64,000 nucleotides of DNA from Parasphingorhabdus sp. (GTDB lineage Bacteria > Pseudomonadota > Alphaproteobacteria > Sphingomonadales > Sphingomonadaceae), in the NCBI GenBank assembly GCA_030373505.1, contig JAUCYS010000003.1, positions 62,001 through 126,000 of the forward strand, written 5' to 3'. Below the pieces are notes generated by a model. It saw only the letters and a program-made list of their open reading frames with translations. It ran no database searches and was not told the origin of the DNA. Both the position numbers and the translations under genes were made by a program. This document shows, piece by piece, positions 44,710-53,342 of the stretch (position 1 is its first letter; every line of letters begins with the position of its first letter).

Positions 44710-46857
44710 ATGATGCGACTTCTGAAGATTGCCGTTCTGGGGACCACCGCTCTGGCGCCGCTGCCCGCGTTCGCCGAAAGCGCTGCGGACGATTTCGAGC
44801 AGCGGACGATCATTGTCACCGGTGCGCTCGAAGATGCCAGCACCGCCACCAAGACCGACACGCCGATCATCGAGACGCCGCAGCCGATCACGGTGATCGA
44901 CGATGAACTCTATCTCGCCCAGGGCGCGATCAGCATCGGCGACACGCTGAACTATGTCGCTGGCGTGACCGCCAATCCCTACGGTCCGGACAGCCGCGTC
45001 GACGGGGCCTTGGTGCGCGGCATCAACGCGCTGCAGTTCCGCGACGGTATGCGCGACATTTTCAGCTATTATGCGAGCATCCGCTCCGATCCCTATAATT
45101 TCGACCAGGTCGAGCTGGTCCGCGGTCCGGCCTCGGTGCTGTTCGGGCAGGGCGCGCTCGGCGGGATCGTCAATCTGGTTTCGAAACGGCCGGAGTTCGA
45201 AACGAGCGGCGAAGCCTCGATTCGCTATGGCTCGTTTGACCGCAAGGAAGCACTGGTCGATGTCACCGGTCCGCTGGGTGACACGGTAGCGGGCCGGATC
45301 GTTGCCCGCCTGCGCGACGCCGGAACCCAAACCGACCATGTGCCCGACGACCGGATCATGGTCTCGCCCTCGATCACCTTCCAGCCTTCGCCGGATACCA
45401 AGCTGACCTTCATCGGTCTCTATCAGGAGGACGATGGCGGCTCGACCTCGCAGTTCCTGCCGCTGGTCGGGACGATCCTGCCCAATCCGAATGGCAAACT
45501 TCCGAACAGCCTGTTTATCGGCAAGCCCGGCTGGGACCGCTATGACGGTCGCCTGTTGCAGGGAACGGCGCTGCTGGAACACCGGTTCAACGAGTCGGCG
45601 AGGATCAATCTCAAGGCGCGCTATATCGACAGCGATCTCAGCTATTTCACCCATTATCCGAACAGCTATTCCAATCCGGCCAATCCCTACGTTCTGCTCG
45701 ACCCGGTTACCGGAAAGCCGGTGCTCGACGACAAGAAAGTGCCGGTGCCCGACCCGGAGCAGCGCACGATCGGGCTCTACTCGAGCGGCAGCATCGCGCG
45801 GATGGAAATTTTCTCCACCGACAATAATGTCCAGCTCGATTTCAACACCGGCTCCGCCATCGAGCATAAATTGCTGGCAGGGATCGATTATAGCTTCAAT
45901 TCGGTCCACAAGACCGACGGATTGGCGACCGAATATATCGATATCTACAATATCGACTATGGCGCGCTGTCCAATTATGGCGGTGGCCTGCCGACGCCGA
46001 CCAATGTTTCCGAGGATGTCGACCAGGACCAGCTCGGCATCTATGTGCAGGACCAGATCCGCTTCTTCGACCGCGTGTCCATCGTATTGGGCGCGCGGCG
46101 CGACTGGACCAGCGCGCAGAGCAAGGGTGGTCCCACCCGGCACGATGCGGCGACCACATTCCGCGCCGGCGTGATCGCCGAGATCGTTGACGGGGTCTCG
46201 CCCTTCTTCAGCTATACCGAGAGTTTTGAACCGATTGCCGAAACCGCCAGCAATGGCAGTGCGTTCATTCCGAAGTCGGGCCGCCAGTTCGAGGCGGGAA
46301 TCAAGTTCCATCCGACCGACGCGATCCTGATGACCGTCACCGGCTATCATATCAAGGAAAGCAACCGGCCGGTATCGGACGACAGCACCGACGACCCGTT
46401 CGACCAGATCCAGATCGGCTCGCTGACCTCGAAAGGGATCGAGTTCGAGGGTAGAGCGGCGCTGCCGGGCGAACTCAATATTATCGCCAACGCCAGCTAT
46501 AATGAGGCCGAGATCGCGGGTACAGGGCAACAGCTCGACAATGTGCCGAAATTCAACGCCTCATTCTGGGCGACCAAGGGCTTCTCGCTGGGTGGTGATA
46601 CCAGACTGTTGCTCGGCGGCGGCGTCCGCCATGTCGGCAAGAACCGCTCATTCGGCCCGGCCTTTCCGGGCGGCATAGTGACGCCCTCGTTCACGCTGGT
46701 CGATGCCCTTGCCGAGATCAGCTATGGCAACTGGGGGTTTGCGCTGAATGCCACCAACCTGTTCGACAAGCGCTATTATTCGGCCTGTCTGGCGCGCGGG
46801 GACTGTTTCATGGGCAGCGAACGCAATATCATGGGCACGCTGAGTTACCGCTTCTGA
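44710..46857 (+). CDS. Second TonB-dependent siderophore receptor
   Basis: The 715-aa receptor has a short signal peptide (MMRLLKIAVLGTTALAPLPAFAE), TonB box TIIVTGA, plug (DTLNYVAGVTANPYGPDSRVDGALVRGINALQFRDGM...VELVRGPASVLFGQGALGG) and barrel ending LSYRF. It is of the FhuA/ferrichrome or catecholate type. GAGGGA lies six bases before the second ATG (44713), which may be the real start. Its stop overlaps the next gene (TGATG). Confidence 0.93.
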   Translation: MMRLLKIAVLGTTALAPLPAFAESAADDFEQRTIIVTGALEDASTATKTDTPIIETPQPITVIDDELYLAQGAISIGDTLNYVAGVTANPYGPDSRVDGALVRGINALQFRDGMRDIFSYYASIRSDPYNFDQVELVRGPASVLFGQGALGGIVNLVSKRPEFETSGEASIRYGSFDRKEALVDVTGPLGDTVAGRIVARLRDAGTQTDHVPDDRIMVSPSITFQPSPDTKLTFIGLYQEDDGGSTSQFLPLVGTILPNPNGKLPNSLFIGKPGWDRYDGRLLQGTALLEHRFNESARINLKARYIDSDLSYFTHYPNSYSNPANPYVLLDPVTGKPVLDDKKVPVPDPEQRTIGLYSSGSIARMEIFSTDNNVQLDFNTGSAIEHKLLAGIDYSFNSVHKTDGLATEYIDIYNIDYGALSNYGGGLPTPTNVSEDVDQDQLGIYVQDQIRFFDRVSIVLGARRDWTSAQSKGGPTRHDAATTFRAGVIAEIVDGVSPFFSYTESFEPIAETASNGSAFIPKSGRQFEAGIKFHPTDAILMTVTGYHIKESNRPVSDDSTDDPFDQIQIGSLTSKGIEFEGRAALPGELNIIANASYNEAEIAGTGQQLDNVPKFNASFWATKGFSLGGDTRLLLGGGVRHVGKNRSFGPAFPGGIVTPSFTLVDALAEISYGNWGFALNATNLFDKRYYSACLARGDCFMGSERNIMGTLSYRF

Positions 46858-47435
46858 TGGCGCTGGATCTGCTCCATCTCGCCGGTTCGGTCACCGCTGT
46901 CGCGGGCGTGGCGCTGTTGCGGCTCGCCTGGGCGCGGCCCCGGCGTTCGCTGCCGCTCAATGCCATTGGCTGGATACTGCTTGCTGCGGCGATGGTCGCA
47001 GGCTGGGTGATGGCGGGGGCATGGGGCGTGTCGGTGATCACGCTCTGGGCGATGGGGGCGGCCTTCGTGCTGCTCGCTGTCGCCGCATGGCAATCGCCGC
47101 CCGCCAGACGCAAGGCATCCAGACGCCGGGCAGGGATGCTGCCCGAGGCGGGTGAGCCGCTGCAGCTGGGCCAGCGTGTTGCAACCTTTCTCATCGTCGT
47201 GCTTGCCGCAATGCTGGCCTCCCTCGCCATCGCCATCGCGGTGCGCTGGCTTTCGCTGCTGACCGGTGCCAGCGAGGCCAATGCCAATGTCCTGGCGCTG
47301 TTTGTCGTACCGCTGGCCTGGACAATCCTGGCTTTCCTCATCCTGATGACCGGCAGCCGCAAGCGCCAGCTGGCCATTGTTGCGATATCACTCGCGACGG
47401 TCCTTCCGGCGCTTGCATCCGGGAGCCTGTCATGA
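46857..47435 (+). CDS. Membrane protein of the iron cluster (192 aa)
   Basis: The ATG shares a base with the receptor stop and the gene overlaps the next PepSY gene by four bases, so it is coupled at both ends. The protein has about five hydrophobic segments and a basic linker (ARRKASRRRAGM). I do not recognise a family. The position between receptor and PepSY-TM protein resembles the DUF3325/DUF3649 genes of Pseudomonas siderophore clusters, but no sequence match is claimed. Confidence 0.82.
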   Translation: MALDLLHLAGSVTAVAGVALLRLAWARPRRSLPLNAIGWILLAAAMVAGWVMAGAWGVSVITLWAMGAAFVLLAVAAWQSPPARRKASRRRAGMLPEAGEPLQLGQRVATFLIVVLAAMLASLAIAIAVRWLSLLTGASEANANVLALFVVPLAWTILAFLILMTGSRKRQLAIVAISLATVLPALASGSLS

Positions 47436-48733
47436 GCCACCTCATCCAGCCGGGAACGGTGAAACGGTCTCTCTCCGCCCATGCCCCGATCGGCCTGATC
47501 GCCGGCGCACTCCTCTATATTGTCTCGCTGACCGGCACGATCGCGGTTTTCTATCAGGAACTGCAGCGGGTCGAGCAACCCGAGGCACCGGAAATGCAGT
47601 CGATTGCGCCCGACGCAGTGCAGCGCGGCGTGGCCGCGGTACTGGCCAGCGAGGCGGGCAAGCCGGCTACCACGCATCTCTATGTCCATCTGCCCGAGCC
47701 GGAATTGCCGCGCACGACGATCACCACCGATACGCAGGCGCTGCATCTGGCACAGGATGGCTCGATTGCCGGATCGGAAGAGATCGGCTGGTCGGATTTC
47801 CTGGTGAAGCTTCACTATACGCTGAATCTGCCGGCGCTGGTCGGTATTACCATTGTCGGCATATTGGGTGTGATGATGCTGGCGCTCGCGGTCAGCGGCG
47901 TGGTCGCTCACCCGCGCATCTTTCGCGACGCCTTTCGCCTGCGGGCCCGCAATGGCAATGGCACCGGCCTTGCCGACTGGCACAACCGGCTCAGCGTCTG
48001 GACCCTGCCTTTTTCGGTCGCCATCGCGCTGACCGGGGCGCTGATCGGACTGGCGAGCATTGCCGCCTATGCGATCGCGACAACCGATTATGACGGCGAT
48101 GTCGAGGCGGTCTACGGTCCGATTTTCGGCGAGGAAGGCAAGGCGGACCCAAGGCCCGCGCCCGTCGCCAATGTCGCCGCGGCGCTGTCGCATATGGCCA
48201 GCGCCTATCCCGATGTGCGGGTGACCTATGCCATTCTCCATGATCCCCTGACCAGGGGGCAGCATGTCCAGATCGTCGGAGAGCATGAGCGGCGTCTGAT
48301 TTTCGGCGAATATTACGCGTTCGACGCCAAGGGGAATTTTCATCATGTGGCAGGTCTGTCGGACGGCGAGCTGGGGCAGCAGGCCGCGGCCTCAACCTAT
48401 CAGCTGCACTTTGGCACGTTCGGCGGGCTCGGTGTGAAACTTGCCTATCTGCTGTTCGGCGCCGCGCTTACCGCGATCTGCGCGACCGGCATCTATATCT
48501 GGCTGGGCAAGCGCCGGCGAAGGGGCATCGACGAGCCCCGCATAAGGGGCGCCTGGCACGGGCTGGTGATCGGCACGCCGGTCGCGCTGGCCGCCACCTT
48601 CGCCGCGCGGCTGCTGATCGGCAATGATTTTCCTTTTGCGATAGCCTTCTGGAGCGTGACGCTGATTGCGGTAATTGTCGGGGCGATGAGCAAAAAGCGC
48701 GAGCCGGGGAGGGCGATGGCAGCCCGCCAATAG
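47432..48733 (+). CDS. Second PepSY-TM protein
   Basis: The 433-aa protein has the PepSY-associated TM layout: LIAGALLYIVSLTGTIAVFYQELQ, a periplasmic loop, ITIVGILGVMMLALAVSGVVAHP, then NRLSVWTLPFSVAIALTGALIGL, and further C-terminal helices. It ends the second Fur-controlled unit, paired with its own TonB receptor. It overlaps the preceding membrane gene by four bases (ATGA). Confidence 0.88.
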   Translation: MSHLIQPGTVKRSLSAHAPIGLIAGALLYIVSLTGTIAVFYQELQRVEQPEAPEMQSIAPDAVQRGVAAVLASEAGKPATTHLYVHLPEPELPRTTITTDTQALHLAQDGSIAGSEEIGWSDFLVKLHYTLNLPALVGITIVGILGVMMLALAVSGVVAHPRIFRDAFRLRARNGNGTGLADWHNRLSVWTLPFSVAIALTGALIGLASIAAYAIATTDYDGDVEAVYGPIFGEEGKADPRPAPVANVAAALSHMASAYPDVRVTYAILHDPLTRGQHVQIVGEHERRLIFGEYYAFDAKGNFHHVAGLSDGELGQQAAASTYQLHFGTFGGLGVKLAYLLFGAALTAICATGIYIWLGKRRRRGIDEPRIRGAWHGLVIGTPVALAATFAARLLIGNDFPFAIAFWSVTLIAVIVGAMSKKREPGRAMAARQ

Positions 48734-48771
48734 CGGGCTCAATCACCGGTGCCTTCACCGGGCTGCTGGAA

Positions 48772-49191
48772 TTAGTTGGCCAGGGCAGGCACCGACACCC
48801 GACTGCCGATGGCGATCAGCAAGAAGATTACTCCGACGACAGCGACGGCCTGTTTGCTGTAAAAAGCCACGTTCAGGATTTTCACGAATGTGCGGCCCAA
48901 TTTCGTCGGCTCGTAATCGGGTTTGTTGCTGGCAGCCTGACTGGCCGCCAGCCAGCCCATCAGCATCTGGAGATAGTCGAGCGAAACCGCAACGCACCCG
49001 CAAATCGCTGACCAAATGAGCAGGTTGTCGGCAAAGGGTTCCATTCCCTTGCTGAACTCCGTGGCGCGCGAAAGCAGACTGAACGCCGCTGCGACAAGGC
49101 CATATCCGATATACCGGCTGGTCTCGCTCACCTTGCTGGAATAAGAATCCTGTTCTTTTCTGATATTTTCCAGTCGTTTTGCAGGTGTCAT
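48772..49191 (-). CDS. Membrane protein, unknown (139 aa)
   Basis: The 139-aa protein has a charged N-terminus (MTPAKRLENIRKEQDSYSSKVSE) and three hydrophobic segments (IGYGLVAAAFSLL; LLIWSAICGCVAVSL; AVAVVGVIFLLIAIGS). No family is recognised. It is transcribed away from the HU gene's start and could be co-transcribed with it (21 nt gap). Translated composition and codon phase look genuine. Confidence 0.7.
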   Translation of the reverse strand: MTPAKRLENIRKEQDSYSSKVSETSRYIGYGLVAAAFSLLSRATEFSKGMEPFADNLLIWSAICGCVAVSLDYLQMLMGWLAASQAASNKPDYEPTKLGRTFVKILNVAFYSKQAVAVVGVIFLLIAIGSRVSVPALAN

Positions 49192-49212
49192 TTCAATGCC
49201 TGGCCCCGAGCC

Positions 49213-49530
49213 TTATCTATATTTCGGACCGACCCAGCCATCACCGCCGCCGCTGCTGCTGTTGACGGCTTCCTTCAGGCTCTTTCCGGGCTTGAATTTG
49301 GCCTGGGTTGACGCCGATATCTGCATCGGTTCCCCCGTCCGGGGATTCCGTCCCGACGATGCCGGTCTCTTTGCCGTGGTGAAGGTTCCAAATCCCACCA
49401 GTCGAACGTCGCCGCCTCGGCGAAGTTCATCCGAAATGGATTGAAAAATTGCCTCGACTGCCTTGGCCGCGTCCGCTCTGCTCAGTCCGCTTGCGTCGGC
49501 GACTGCGCCGATGAGATCCTGCTTGTTCAC
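49213..49530 (-). CDS. HU-family DNA-binding protein with C-terminal tail
   Basis: The first 90 residues are a complete HU: MNKQDLIGAVADASGLSRADAAKAVEAIF, VRLVGFGTFTTAKRPASSGRNPRTGEPMQI, FKPGKSLKEAV. The 105-aa protein adds a Ser/Gly-rich end, NSSSGGGDGWVGPKYR, beyond the normal HU terminus. HU bends and wraps DNA as a dimer. The extension is unusual and basic-aromatic at its tip. Confidence 0.92.
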   Translation of the reverse strand: MNKQDLIGAVADASGLSRADAAKAVEAIFQSISDELRRGGDVRLVGFGTFTTAKRPASSGRNPRTGEPMQISASTQAKFKPGKSLKEAVNSSSGGGDGWVGPKYR

Positions 49531-49728
49531 CGATCATCCCTCCAGGAGTTCCACCCGAGCAACATTTTGCCAGCAGTCCGCTTCCATGTCAAAACCTGTT
49601 GGAAGTACAGAAAACATCCCTAATTTCCGGTGGAATGCCCGACAGCGGATGGAAAGGGTCGCATGGGTGGGGTGGCGGGTTCCGTTGCTCTGCCGGCTCG
49701 GGTATCACCACGAAGCAGACCGCTCTGG

Positions 49729-50226
49729 CTATCCCGCCACCGCATGATGCCCCACCGTCACCGCCGAACTCGACGCTTCCTCCGACCGTTCCCAGTCGTG
49801 AAACGCCTCGCGCCGGACGATGATCCAGCTGCCGTCGCGCTTTTCCAGCCGGTCGCAATAGCGGCCGGCGACGATCCAGTCGGTGGACTTGCCGTGGGTC
49901 TGGCAGGGCGCAAAGTCGGGATGGCCGGGCTCGATATAATGATAGGCAACAAAATTGGCTTCGGTGGTCGCGCTGTTGCCGTCGTCGGACAGGCTGATAT
50001 GGACGTTCGAGATCGAATGGTGGGTGCAGGGAACATGTTCCAGAACCTGACTGGCGAAGCCGATGAATTCGTCCGGCGGGCCCTGATATTCGGCGTGCAT
50101 GTGGACATGGTCGTCGGCAAAGCAGGAGCGGACCAGCGGCCAGTCGCGGCGGTCGATGCCCTTGCAATAGCGGTGCAGGATATCGCGGATTTCCTCGCGT
50201 GCAGACAGCTGCTCCAAACTGTACAT
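49729..50226 (-). CDS. SnoaL-like/NTF2-fold protein
   Basis: The 165-aa protein matches the SnoaL-like domain: LSAREEIRDILHRYCKGIDRRDWPLVRSCFADDHVHMHAEYQGP, then VAYHYIEPG and WIVAGRYCDRLEKRDGSWIIVRREAFHDWE. Members include dehydratases and isomerases of steroid and polyketide metabolism. The ATG at 50226 follows GGAG; the upstream extension to 50340 is rejected. It is divergent from an SDR gene. Confidence 0.88.
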   Translation of the reverse strand: MYSLEQLSAREEIRDILHRYCKGIDRRDWPLVRSCFADDHVHMHAEYQGPPDEFIGFASQVLEHVPCTHHSISNVHISLSDDGNSATTEANFVAYHYIEPGHPDFAPCQTHGKSTDWIVAGRYCDRLEKRDGSWIIVRREAFHDWERSEEASSSAVTVGHHAVAG

Positions 50227-50312
50227 TTCCGATCTCTCCTCATTTTGCCAGTCGTTATTATGGGATTGCGGTTCTAGCTTTTCACCCAATAAACAGGATG
50301 AGGAGATAGAGC

Positions 50313-51086
50313 ATGGGCAGACTGCAAGGCAAAGTGGCAATAATAACAGGCGCGGCCAAGGGACTGGGCGAGGCCGATGCGCGGATGTTTGCGCGCGAGG
50401 GCGCGACCGTGATCCTCACTGACATGGATGCCGACAATGGCGAGCGGGTCGCCGCCGAGATCGGCGATGCGGCGGAATTTCAGCTCCAGGATGTCCGTGA
50501 CGAGCAGGGCTGGGAAGACCTGATCGCCGATGTTGTTTCGCGACATGGCAAGCTCGACATATTGGTCAACAATGCCGGCGTGGTCGAGCCCGGCACGATC
50601 GAGACGCAGACCGCGGAGGAATATCGCTTCGTCATGGCGGTCAGCGCCGACGGGGCCTTTTACGGCTGCAAATATGCGGTACCGGCGATGAAGGCATCGG
50701 GCGGCGGGGCGATCGTCAACATGTGCTCGATCGCCTCGATCGTCGGCGAGCCGATCGTTGTCGCCTATGCCATGGCCAAGGGCGCGATCGAGAGCCTGAC
50801 CCGCAGTATCGCGGTGCACTGCGCCAACAACAATTATAATATCCGCTGCAACAGCGTCCATCCCGCCGGCATATTGACGCCTATGGTGCAGGGGATCGGT
50901 CCCAAGATCATGGGCCGCGACGATCTGCGCCCGGCGAGCGAAAGCCCGGGACCGAGCGCGCTCGGCGAGCCGGATGATATCGCCAACACGGTGCTGTTTC
51001 TGGCATCGGACGAAAGCAAGTTCATCAATGGTGCGGCGATCCGGGTCGACAATGCGAAGTCGGTGATGGAGGGCGTCGTCCCCTGA
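50313..51086 (+). CDS. Short-chain dehydrogenase/reductase
   Basis: The 257-aa SDR has the NAD(P)-binding motif TGAAKGLGEA (GxxxGxG), NNAG at the core, the catalytic Ser in MCSIASIVG, and YAMAK as the catalytic YxxxK. The C-terminal NGAAIRVDNAKSV fits the family's substrate lid. It resembles hydroxysteroid or cyclohexanol dehydrogenases. Pairing with a SnoaL-like gene suggests a small-molecule degradation step. Substrate unknown. Confidence 0.9.
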   Translation: MGRLQGKVAIITGAAKGLGEADARMFAREGATVILTDMDADNGERVAAEIGDAAEFQLQDVRDEQGWEDLIADVVSRHGKLDILVNNAGVVEPGTIETQTAEEYRFVMAVSADGAFYGCKYAVPAMKASGGGAIVNMCSIASIVGEPIVVAYAMAKGAIESLTRSIAVHCANNNYNIRCNSVHPAGILTPMVQGIGPKIMGRDDLRPASESPGPSALGEPDDIANTVLFLASDESKFINGAAIRVDNAKSVMEGVVP

Positions 51087-51158
51087 TTCTCGCCCTTTTA
51101 TGCAGGGCCCGCTGGCCGTTCCCTTTGATCCTTTGGCCTCTCAACCCCGGACCAGACC

Positions 51159-52370
51159 TCAAGCCGCGAGATGGACCGTTGCGATATCTTCACCGGTACA
51201 AAATATGACGCGGGCCTTGCCGCTCTTTTTCGCGCGATAGAGCGCCGCATCAGCGGCAGCGAGCAGCCGTTCCAGTTCGACGCCTTGCGTCGGCGCAGTT
51301 GCGATGCCGACGCTTACCGACACGCCGCTGACGCTGTCGCTGATTTCATAAGGGCGGCTCAACTCCCTGACGATCCGGAGCGCAAGCATCTGGGCTTCGT
51401 CTTGATGCAGGATGCCGCCCTGCAGCACGACAAATTCGTCGCCGCCCAGTCGTGCAACCAGGTCTTCCACGCGCACGATCGCTTCCAGCCGTCGTGCGAC
51501 CTGTTGCAGCAACGAGTCGCCCACCGGGTGACCATAGCTGTCGTTGACCGCCTTGAATCCGTCAAGATCGAGGAAATGCACCGCCAGCAGCTGGCCGTTG
51601 CGCCTTGCTGACTCGATCAGCGTCTGGAAGCGGTCGCGGAGCAACAGGCGATTCGCAAGGCCGGTCAGTGCGTCATGTTTGGCGAGCAGCCCCAGATCAT
51701 GTTTTGCCGTATGATGCTCTACCGCCGTTCGATAGAGGTGCGCGACGGTTTGCAGGCTAAGTCCTGTAATCATGGCAACGAGCATCGCCTCGACGAGAAA
51801 CAATTCCGTGTGGAACTCGTCGCCATGCCCGTTGAGGGCATGGAGCGCCAGCGCCGCCACGGTTGGTATGGTGGCCAGCAACAGGCTTATCACGCACAAT
51901 TTCGGTCGGATTGCGGTCCGGGCAACCACGCCGGCGCCAAAGCTGAATACCAGGCTGACCGTGATCAGCTGCAACATGGGCTCGTGGACCGTGAGCACCA
52001 ATATGTTGAGCAGGGCCAGCTGTACCGCCGAGGCATAATTGCCGATCGCATAGAGCCGTTCCCAACGCCGCAGGTCCTTTATATGACGGGCCGGCGCCAC
52101 GCGCGTATAGGCCCGGACAATCCACAGGCGCAGGAATATCGTCAGCCCGCCAATCGCGGCCAGCGCCAGATATATGGGGGAGTCCAGTTGCACGGCGGCA
52201 AGCAGACACACGCAAATGAAGACCGCACCGAGGCCAAAGATGGGAAGCCACATGCTGTATAGCATGTCGACAAACTCCCGGTAAACCGGGAGCGGAATGG
52301 TCGCCGATCCGGGAAAAAGCCTGAAGCTTTTGCGCCTCTTGCGGGGAACCCGCTGATCATTTTTTCTCAC
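51159..52370 (-). CDS. Membrane diguanylate cyclase (GGDEF)
   Basis: The 403-aa protein has about six N-terminal membrane segments (residues 40-215) and a C-terminal GGDEF domain. The active-site motif ARLGGDEF is at 309-313, with an I-site R-V-E-D at 300-303, five residues before it, so feedback by c-di-GMP is likely. The substrate-binding segment DLDGFKAVNDSYGHPVGD is intact. It is divergent from a LOV-HTH regulator, 140 nt away. Confidence 0.93.
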   Translation of the reverse strand: MRKNDQRVPRKRRKSFRLFPGSATIPLPVYREFVDMLYSMWLPIFGLGAVFICVCLLAAVQLDSPIYLALAAIGGLTIFLRLWIVRAYTRVAPARHIKDLRRWERLYAIGNYASAVQLALLNILVLTVHEPMLQLITVSLVFSFGAGVVARTAIRPKLCVISLLLATIPTVAALALHALNGHGDEFHTELFLVEAMLVAMITGLSLQTVAHLYRTAVEHHTAKHDLGLLAKHDALTGLANRLLLRDRFQTLIESARRNGQLLAVHFLDLDGFKAVNDSYGHPVGDSLLQQVARRLEAIVRVEDLVARLGGDEFVVLQGGILHQDEAQMLALRIVRELSRPYEISDSVSGVSVSVGIATAPTQGVELERLLAAADAALYRAKKSGKARVIFCTGEDIATVHLAA

Positions 52371-52433
52371 CCGTTGATGTTAAGCCCGATAGGTTAAGAT
52401 AATGCTCTTCCGACCAGTGCGGAAAGCCGGACG

Positions 52434-52457
52434 GATATAAATATCGTATAAATATCG
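52434..52457 (+). repeat. Perfect 11-nt tandem repeat in the GGDEF/LOV divergent promoter
   Basis: TATAAATATCG occurs twice in a row (52436-52446 and 52447-52457). The first is also centred in an imperfect palindrome GATAT-AA-ATATC (52434-52445). The 11-nt spacing is close to one helical turn, so it could be a binding site for the LOV-HTH regulator or an AT-rich promoter element. Confidence 0.5.
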
Positions 52458-52510
52458 CCGACTCGCTCTACCGCTTGCCTTTGGCAACAGATGTCGGGTA
52501 GCTTGATCCC

Positions 52511-53167
52511 ATGGATCGCGAGAAAAATCAGAGCGAACAGAACCAGATGGCGATCTCCCGATCGGATTTGCCAAAGCCATCGGTGATGGCACTGATCGAT
52601 AAAAGCCCGATCGCCTCGGTGGTCAGCAACCCGCGCCTCCCCGACAATCCGATTGTCGCGGTCAATGATGCGTTCCAGGCACTGACCGGCTATGACCGGG
52701 ACTTCATCATCGGTCGCAACTGCCGCTTTCTGGCTGGCAAGGCGACCGAACCCTGGCTGACCGAAGAAATCCGGCGCGGGGTGCGGCAGCAGAAATCGGT
52801 TCTGGTCGAGATATTGAATTACAAGAAGGATGGCACGCCGTTCCAGAATGCGGTGCTGGTCGCGCCGCTGTTTGATGAAGAGGGCGAGCTGGAATATTTT
52901 CTCGGCTCGCAAGTGGAAATTGACGGCGATTCCGCGAGTCTTGCCAAGCCGCGGCGGATGCGGGCAGTCGCGATCGTGAAGGATCTTTCGAAACGGCAGC
53001 GCGAAGTGCTGCAATTTATCGCGAAAGGCCTGCTCAACAAGCAGATCGCCCATGAACTGGGCCTCAGCGAGCGGACCATAAAAATGCACCGTTCCATTCT
53101 GATGAAACGGCTGAATGTTCCGAGCGCCGCCGATATGGTACGGCTGGCGGTCGAAGCGGGAATGTAG
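52511..53167 (+). CDS. LOV-HTH blue-light transcription factor (EL222-like)
   Basis: The 218-aa protein is a LOV/PAS domain plus a LuxR-type HTH. The LOV signature GRNCRFLAG carries the flavin-adduct cysteine at Cys71, with [11 protein letters not shown] at 103-113 and the flavin-contacting Gln134 in YFLGSQVEI. The [42 protein letters not shown], covers residues 159-197. This is the domain order of Erythrobacter EL222 (about 222 aa), where light frees the HTH to dimerise and bind DNA. The start ATG 52511 has a weak Shine-Dalgarno; ATG 52547 is the alternative. Confidence 0.92.
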   Translation: MDREKNQSEQNQMAISRSDLPKPSVMALIDKSPIASVVSNPRLPDNPIVAVNDAFQALTGYDRDFIIGRNCRFLAGKATEPWLTEEIRRGVRQQKSVLVEILNYKKDGTPFQNAVLVAPLFDEEGELEYFLGSQVEIDGDSASLAKPRRMRAVAIVKDLSKRQREVLQFIAKGLLNKQIAHELGLSERTIKMHRSILMKRLNVPSAADMVRLAVEAGM

Positions 53168-53178
53168 CGCTGCCGGTC

Positions 53179-53198
53179 ATACGGTCGAAGGGCCGTAT
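53179..53198 (+). terminator. Weak hairpin after the LOV-HTH gene
   Basis: ATACGG at 53179-53184 pairs with CCGTAT at 53193-53198 across an 8-nt loop. No T run follows within 10 nt, so terminator function is only possible. Confidence 0.35.
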
Positions 53199-53342
53199 CG
53201 CCTTTGTGCTGGCTTTCCCCTATTTCTCAATCTGCATCGCGGGTTGGAACTTCTTTCACCTCCAGGGTCGCAGACATTTTTTGGGCAGCATTAATCCCTC
53301 CTCCATGCTGACCAAAGATTTTCAACCCGTGATGCGCTTTTT

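Noticed and set aside
44671-46530. Minus-strand frame opposite the second TonB receptor (619 codons)
   Set aside because: Shadow of the receptor; no signal peptide or domain, and it spans the Fur box and promoter.
40867-48733. Iron cluster as a horizontally acquired island
   Set aside because: No mobile genes or flanking repeats are seen, and base and codon use look like the neighbours; gene content alone does not show transfer.
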